18,154 nucleotides of DNA from CAZIQY01 sp964541605 (GTDB taxonomy: Bacteria > Desulfobacterota > Syntrophia > Syntrophales > UBA2185): NCBI GenBank assembly GCA_964541605.1, contig CAZIQY010000054.1, positions 1 through 18,154 of the forward strand. Reading direction: 5' to 3'. The notes below the pieces were generated by a model. It worked only from the letters and a program-made list of their open reading frames with translations, was not told the DNA's origin and ran no database searches. Each line of letters opens with the position of its first letter. The first letter of the stretch is position 1. Shown here in pieces: positions 15,179 through 18,154 of this stretch. Both the position numbers and the translations under genes were made by a program.

Positions 15179-15663
15179 GGCGAATCCTGATATGGCGCCG
15201 CATCACAGCATGGACAGGCCGATGACGCATTTTTCACGGCACGGATAAAAACCTTCACCGCGCCATAGACATGGTCTCTCTTCTCTTCGGGGATACCCGC
15301 GGCAATAGTATCGACAAAGCCTTCCAGGCACAACCAGACCCTTCTGTGAACATCTGTCCCGGCAGGTGTCAATCTCAATATTACCGATCGGGAATCATTT
15401 TCCGACTTCTTTCGTTCAATGAGTCCATCCCTGACAAGGGGATTCACCAGCCGGGTCGTTGTGCTCTTGTCCACTGCCATCATTTGACGGAGTTCCGACA
15501 TGTTTAAGCAACTCTTTTCAGAAATCCGATCGAGGATGAAAAACTGGGAAAAGGTGACATCCGCGCAAAATACCGCGTCCTGACGGCAGAATCGCACCAC
15601 CTGGAAGAGCTCCGATATGAGGGAAAGAATGTTCCTGTCGACGGGGTTGTCCTCTTTTTTCAT
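15175..15663 (-). CDS. MarR-family regulator with cysteine-rich tail, first gene of the hgcAB operon
   Basis: A 162-residue winged-helix regulator of the MarR family. The recognition region is MSELRQMMAVDKSTTTRLVNPLVRDGLIERKKS and the wing holds NDSRSVILRLTPAG, whose DSR is the family hallmark. Seven cysteines are present: Cys26, 33, 52, 112, 150, 152 and 153. The last three form ACPCCD in a short tail beyond the dimerisation helices, unusual for the family. MarR proteins commonly respond to small ligands or to thiol oxidation. A tail of this kind could bind Hg(II), As(III) or another soft metal, which is inference. ATG 15661-15663 is chosen because a promoter and operator end on it. A TTG start at 15678 would lie inside the operator. 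The stop overlaps the hgcA start by four bases, so regulation and methylation genes share one transcript. Confidence 0.88.
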   Translation of the reverse strand: MKKEDNPVDRNILSLISELFQVVRFCRQDAVFCADVTFSQFFILDRISEKSCLNMSELRQMMAVDKSTTTRLVNPLVRDGLIERKKSENDSRSVILRLTPAGTDVHRRVWLCLEGFVDTIAAGIPEEKRDHVYGAVKVFIRAVKNASSACPCCDAAPYQDSP

Positions 15664-15682
15664 AGTTGCACAATACAACTAT
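15662..15682. promoter_or_regulatory. Palindromic operator, probable MarR autorepression site
   Basis: A 21-base imperfect palindrome: arms atagttg (15662-15668) and caactat (15676-15682) are exact complements, with 8 of 10 pairs matched overall around a central base. It covers the -10 element, the predicted start of transcription and part of the start codon. Size and symmetry fit a MarR-family dimer site. No second copy was noticed in the window. Confidence 0.7.
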
Positions 15683-15698
15683 ATGTTCCCTTTGTCAA
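15670..15698 (-). promoter_or_regulatory. Sigma70-type promoter of the marR-hgcA-hgcB operon
   Basis: On the minus strand, TTGACA (15693-15698, perfect consensus) and TATTGT (15670-15675, four of six) are 17 bases apart. The A of the ATG at 15663 is the seventh base after the -10, where transcription normally starts. The message would therefore have almost no leader, in keeping with the lack of a Shine-Dalgarno before this ATG. Confidence 0.65.
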
Positions 15699-15716
15699 CC
15701 TTTTTCCGGTTCACCA

Positions 15717-15745
15717 TTGAGACATCTTCTGTCATATGCTAAAAT
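15717..15745 (+). promoter_or_regulatory. Sigma70-type promoter of the divergent methyltransferase
   Basis: TTGAGA (15717-15722, five of six) and TAAAAT (15740-15745, five of six) are 17 bases apart on the plus strand. The predicted start leaves a leader of about 125 bases before the methyltransferase ATG. Its -35 lies 18 bases from the -35 of the divergent marR-hgcAB promoter, so the two promoters stand back to back. Confidence 0.6.
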
Positions 15746-15763
15746 AAATACGTACACAGTCCT

Positions 15764-15820
15764 GTCATTTCAGCGAGCCGAAGTCATGAGCAACGCGCAG
15801 GAAAAGCGAAGAATCTTAAT
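15764..15820. repeat. Possible decayed dispersed repeat in the methyltransferase leader
   Basis: The words gtcatttcagcgagccgaag (15764-15783) and gcgaagaatctt (15806-15817) resemble the two ends of a short interspersed repeat of the gtcatttcg...gaaatctt type. The match is loose and the middle is unrelated, so this is tentative. Confidence 0.3.
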
Positions 15821-15878
15821 GAATATGTCGTGATCCTTTCCATTCATAGGGGGCCTGAATAAATTCCGGAGTATGCCG

Positions 15879-16637
15879 ATGTCTCTCGAAATCGAAAGTA
15901 AAGCCGTTGAGATGGAGGAGGAGGCCGAGTACCAGCGCCAACTGGCGCTCTTCGTTCGATCTTCCACCGAAAAAGGAATTGAGCTGGTTAAGGTCGGAGA
16001 GGTTATCGCCGGACTCTCCCGCCGGAGGTCTTTTTTAGATATCGGCGCCGGGGGTGGGGATCTGACTATTCCCATTTCCCAATCCTTCGATGAGACCACG
16101 ATTGTCGAACCAAATGAAAAACAGGCAAATTTTTTAAAAAGAAGGTGTCCTCATTTCAATATCTACAACGATTCCTGGGATAAAGTTGATCTGGCTTTGC
16201 ATCACTATGATTTTATTTTGTGTTCCCATGTCCTGTATTACATTCCGGAGGGCAGCTGGTTGACGACCATCAAAAAGATGCACGACTATCTGAAATATGG
16301 GGGACGCATGGCCATCGTTCTCCAGTCGCCTATGGGAGAAATGGCAAGGTTTTTCAATCAATTCACCCGCTATGACGTCAATATCCTTGAATTATGGGGT
16401 GACCTGATCAGGCTCTATGGCGATGAGGCCGTTGAAGTAAGATATTTCCTGAATGAAATATGGACCGAATCTTTGGAAGACATGGCGACCATCGGACTTT
16501 TCCTTCTCATCGACCGTCGTTTCAGAGAGCATGAAGAGAAAATACGCCGGTATATCGAATCTCATCACAAAATAACGAATGGTTATCGGATGATGCAGGA
16601 TGAAATCCTCCTTCTGGTGAAGAAACCTGTATTATAA
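15879..16637 (+). CDS. Class I SAM-dependent methyltransferase
   Basis: A 252-residue methyltransferase with SAM motif I SFLDIGAGGGDLT (51-63), the acidic ribose contact Glu77 in TIVEPNE, and FILCSHVLYYIPEGSW (112-127) at the motif IV region. The C-terminal half (about 150-252) is helical and carries no known catalytic motif. CGGAG lies seven bases before ATG 15879, which is preferred to the in-frame ATG at 15873. The substrate is unknown. The pattern resembles small-amine or natural-product N/O-methylases. It is divergent from marR-hgcAB and has its own promoter. The stop overlaps the end of a degraded minus-strand frame. Confidence 0.85.
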   Translation: MSLEIESKAVEMEEEAEYQRQLALFVRSSTEKGIELVKVGEVIAGLSRRRSFLDIGAGGGDLTIPISQSFDETTIVEPNEKQANFLKRRCPHFNIYNDSWDKVDLALHHYDFILCSHVLYYIPEGSWLTTIKKMHDYLKYGGRMAIVLQSPMGEMARFFNQFTRYDVNILELWGDLIRLYGDEAVEVRYFLNEIWTESLEDMATIGLFLLIDRRFREHEEKIRRYIESHHKITNGYRMMQDEILLLVKKPVL

Positions 16638-16809
16638 ACCCGCTCTTTCTATCATGAAAAGGATCATCCCAAGCATTGCGGCTGCGGGAATCACGACCAC
16701 CCAGGGGTTTACCTTTCTGGAGAAGAAATCCGAACATCACCCCGATAATCAATCCGATCACGCGCTGAAGGCCGGCCTTTACTTCTTTGCCTGTGCCACA
16801 AGGACACAA
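16632..16809 (-). pseudogene. Possible frameshifted remnant of a small membrane protein
   Basis: Read on the minus strand, one frame gives VKAGLQRVIGLIIGVMFGFL then LQK, and near 16709-16716 the sense passes to the next frame as VNPWVVVIPAAAMLGMILFM then IERAGL and a stop at 16632-16634. The two pieces make two hydrophobic segments that join smoothly if one base is removed from the short aaagg run. No convincing start is present: a TTG at 16807-16809 begins the open frame. I do not recognise the family. It could be chance hydrophobic sequence, but the smooth join favours a decayed gene. Confidence 0.3.
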
Positions 16810-16882
16810 TATTCTTGCATGAATGTGGATATCAAAGTACTATGGGCGCAACGATCCCATAACTTCAAATAGAGGAGCTGTT

Positions 16883-17548
16883 ATGAAATTTGCCGATGAC
16901 ATCTATGTCTACGAATGGAAAAATTATTACGCCAACAACTGCAACAGCTTCTACATCGGCGGTAATGTCGGGGCGCTCATCGACCCTGGACTTTTGGAAT
17001 ACCTTCCCAACCTTCTTGAACAAATGGAACAGGACGGCATTTCAAAAAGCGATATCCGGTATGTCATCAACACCCATTCCCACCCCGATCATTATGAGGG
17101 TTCCGTTTTTTTCAATGATTCCGATGTAAAAATCGCCCTCCACGAAAAGGAAATCGCGTTTATGAAGGAAGGGGGGGCAAGTATCTACAACCTGTTCGGT
17201 CTGAATCCTCCGGACGTAAAGATCAATCTTGTTCTTTCCGGGGATGAGATATCCCTGGGAGAAGAAATCTTTCAAATCCATCTTGTTCCTGGACATTCAC
17301 CCGGCTCCATCGGCCTGTACTGGCCCGATCGGAAAGCCCTCTTCTCCGGAGATGTGATATTTTATCAGAATGTGGGAAGATCAGATTTTCCGGGAGGCAG
17401 CGGCCACTATCTTAAGCAAAGCATCATGGTCCTTTCAACACTCGATACGGACGCACTTTTCCCGGGACACATGGACATCATCGACGGTCATGAACGGGTG
17501 AAGCAAAATTTTCAGATGGTGCAAAAGAACATTTTTCCCTATATTTAG
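16883..17548 (+). CDS. Metallo-beta-lactamase-fold hydrolase
   Basis: A 221-residue single-domain protein of the metallo-beta-lactamase superfamily, which uses one or two metal ions for hydrolysis of thioesters, lactones and related bonds. Metal ligands are visible as THSHPDH (64-70: His65, His67, Asp69, His70), His138 in VPGHSPGS, Asp157 in LFSGDVIF and His196 in FPGHMDII. The layout is of the glyoxalase II-like kind, without extra domains. AGAGGAG lies five bases before ATG 16883. The frame extends upstream to 16823, but no site supports that. It has no signal peptide, so it is cytoplasmic. Substrate and partners are unknown, and it stands alone between the methyltransferase and the transporter. 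Confidence 0.9.
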   Translation: MKFADDIYVYEWKNYYANNCNSFYIGGNVGALIDPGLLEYLPNLLEQMEQDGISKSDIRYVINTHSHPDHYEGSVFFNDSDVKIALHEKEIAFMKEGGASIYNLFGLNPPDVKINLVLSGDEISLGEEIFQIHLVPGHSPGSIGLYWPDRKALFSGDVIFYQNVGRSDFPGGSGHYLKQSIMVLSTLDTDALFPGHMDIIDGHERVKQNFQMVQKNIFPYI

Positions 17549-17649
17549 CTAATGGTCATGCCGTATTCGTCATGCCTGATTTTTTATCACCCATGGCAGG
17601 ATGGTATGTAAAGAAGGGTTCGGATACAGGTTTCCCGCAATAACAAAAC

Positions 17650-18132
17650 ATGAATGAGCCCTCTGAATCTCTGAAATCAAAAATCGCGCTGCTTGTCCTG
17701 GTAACAGGTATTTTCTTTCTAAACTTTCTCTCCAGGATATTGCCTGCTCCTCTCATGCCGACCATCGAAAAAGACCTTGGCCTGGATCATGCGGGGGCAG
17801 GCGGTTTTTTTCTTCTGATTTCAATTGGTTATTGTACGTCTCTTGTGGCGTCCGGTTTTCTTTCCACTTGGTTGACTCACAAAAAGATCATTATTTTGTC
17901 TTCCATTGCTACCGGATTTGCTCTACTCGCTGTCGCTTCCAGCGAAACCCGATGGGGAATAAATCTGGCGCTGGTTTTCCTGGGACTTGCCGCCGGGGCT
18001 TATCTGCCTTCCGGAATGACCACCGTCACATCTTCCATTAAACCAGCCAACTGGGGCAAGGCCATCGGCTTTCATGAGATGGGTCCCGCCGTTGGCTACA
18101 TGAGATATAACCCAAAGTTGTGGACGGAGTAA
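17650..18132 (+). pseudogene. MFS transporter, 3'-truncated
   Basis: The first 150 residues are the N-terminal part of a major facilitator superfamily transporter: segments at about 12-36 (IALLVLVTGIFFLNFLSRIL), 52-74, 80-100 and 104-125, with the short cytoplasmic loop WLTHKKII. The family sequence continues to GFHEMGPAVG at about 18097 and then stops abruptly. It is replaced by YMRYNPKLWTE and a stop at 18130-18132. The other two frames do not continue the transporter, so this is not a simple frameshift. A full MFS protein has about 400 residues, so only the first third is present. Insertion of a mobile element at about 18098 is the likely cause. Alternatively the gene was cut by a rearrangement. 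There is no clear ribosome binding site. Confidence 0.75.
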
Positions 18133-18154
18133 AATAGAAGGCGTATCCTATAGA
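18098..18154. mobile_element. Possible end of an inserted element, cut by the window edge
   Basis: From about 18098 the sequence changes character (gagatataacccaaagttgt and onwards) and no longer codes for the transporter. The accc-aaagttgtgg word is of the kind seen at ends of bacterial insertion sequences, but I cannot name a family. No transposase frame is within view and the other end lies outside the window. Confidence 0.3.

Noticed and set aside
13019..15698. Part of a mer mercury-resistance operon
   Set aside because: No MerR, MerA, MerB, MerT or MerP features are seen. The regulator is of the MarR type and the enzymes are HgcA and HgcB.
16770..16809. SEC-C-like metal motif CPCGTGKEVK on the minus strand
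   Set aside because: The second half of the motif (further Cys or His) is missing and the sequence runs straight into a hydrophobic segment. Probably chance.
16654..16872. 72-codon plus-strand frame before the metallo-hydrolase
   Set aside because: No ribosome binding site or family feature. The minus strand in the same place looks more protein-like.

Overview
The window looks like a piece of chromosome from a strictly anaerobic Desulfobacterota (Deltaproteobacteria) bacterium, possibly a Syntrophales-like fermenter or syntroph. This is an inference from gene content: the hgcAB mercury-methylation pair, a fused ADP-forming acyl-CoA synthetase, dispersed GGAATCCAG-type palindromic repeats and a GAF/LuxR regulator of a type I associate with that group. 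Most genes are of moderate GC. AT-rich islands lie at the left end and around a toxin-antitoxin promoter.

Layout. (1) 206-1168 (+): a LuxR-type regulator interrupted by an in-frame amber codon where a Trp is expected. (2) 5332-1178 (-): a co-directional block of GAF-GGDEF diguanylate cyclase, small tautomerase, nitroreductase and fused acyl-CoA synthetase. The last three look like one operon. (3) 5333-5633: a gene-free region with an 11-bp-stem inverted repeat and palindromic repeats. (4) 5634-8915 (+): a nitrilase-superfamily amidase, the thiamine salvage pair thiM-thiE, and a HAD-fold protein with an altered first motif. (5) 9078-10763 (+): ettA, an ABC-F translation factor. (6) 11394-10803 (-): a Phd/YefM-RelE-type toxin-antitoxin pair with a near-perfect palindromic operator over its promoter. 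(7) 12764-11481 (-): an NCS2-type nucleobase permease. (8) 13019-16632: the most interesting block. A MarR-family regulator with a CPCC tail, hgcA and hgcB are tightly packed on the minus strand and flanked by two plus-strand SAM methyltransferase genes, one convergent and one divergent. (9) 16632-18154: a degraded small membrane-protein remnant, a metallo-beta-lactamase-fold hydrolase, and an MFS transporter that loses its family sequence about 60 bp before the window ends, probably because something has inserted there.

How the genes work together. HgcA (corrinoid methyl carrier with the NVWCAAGK cap helix and five membrane segments) and HgcB (2x[4Fe-4S] ferredoxin with cysteine pairs) together make methylmercury. 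The upstream MarR-type gene overlaps hgcA by ATGA. It carries a palindromic operator across its own -10 element, and its predicted transcription start falls on its ATG. I infer a self-regulated, possibly leaderless marR-hgcA-hgcB transcript whose regulator may sense a thiophilic metal(loid) or thiol stress. No mer genes, arsenic genes, tRNAs, rRNAs or CRISPR arrays were seen.
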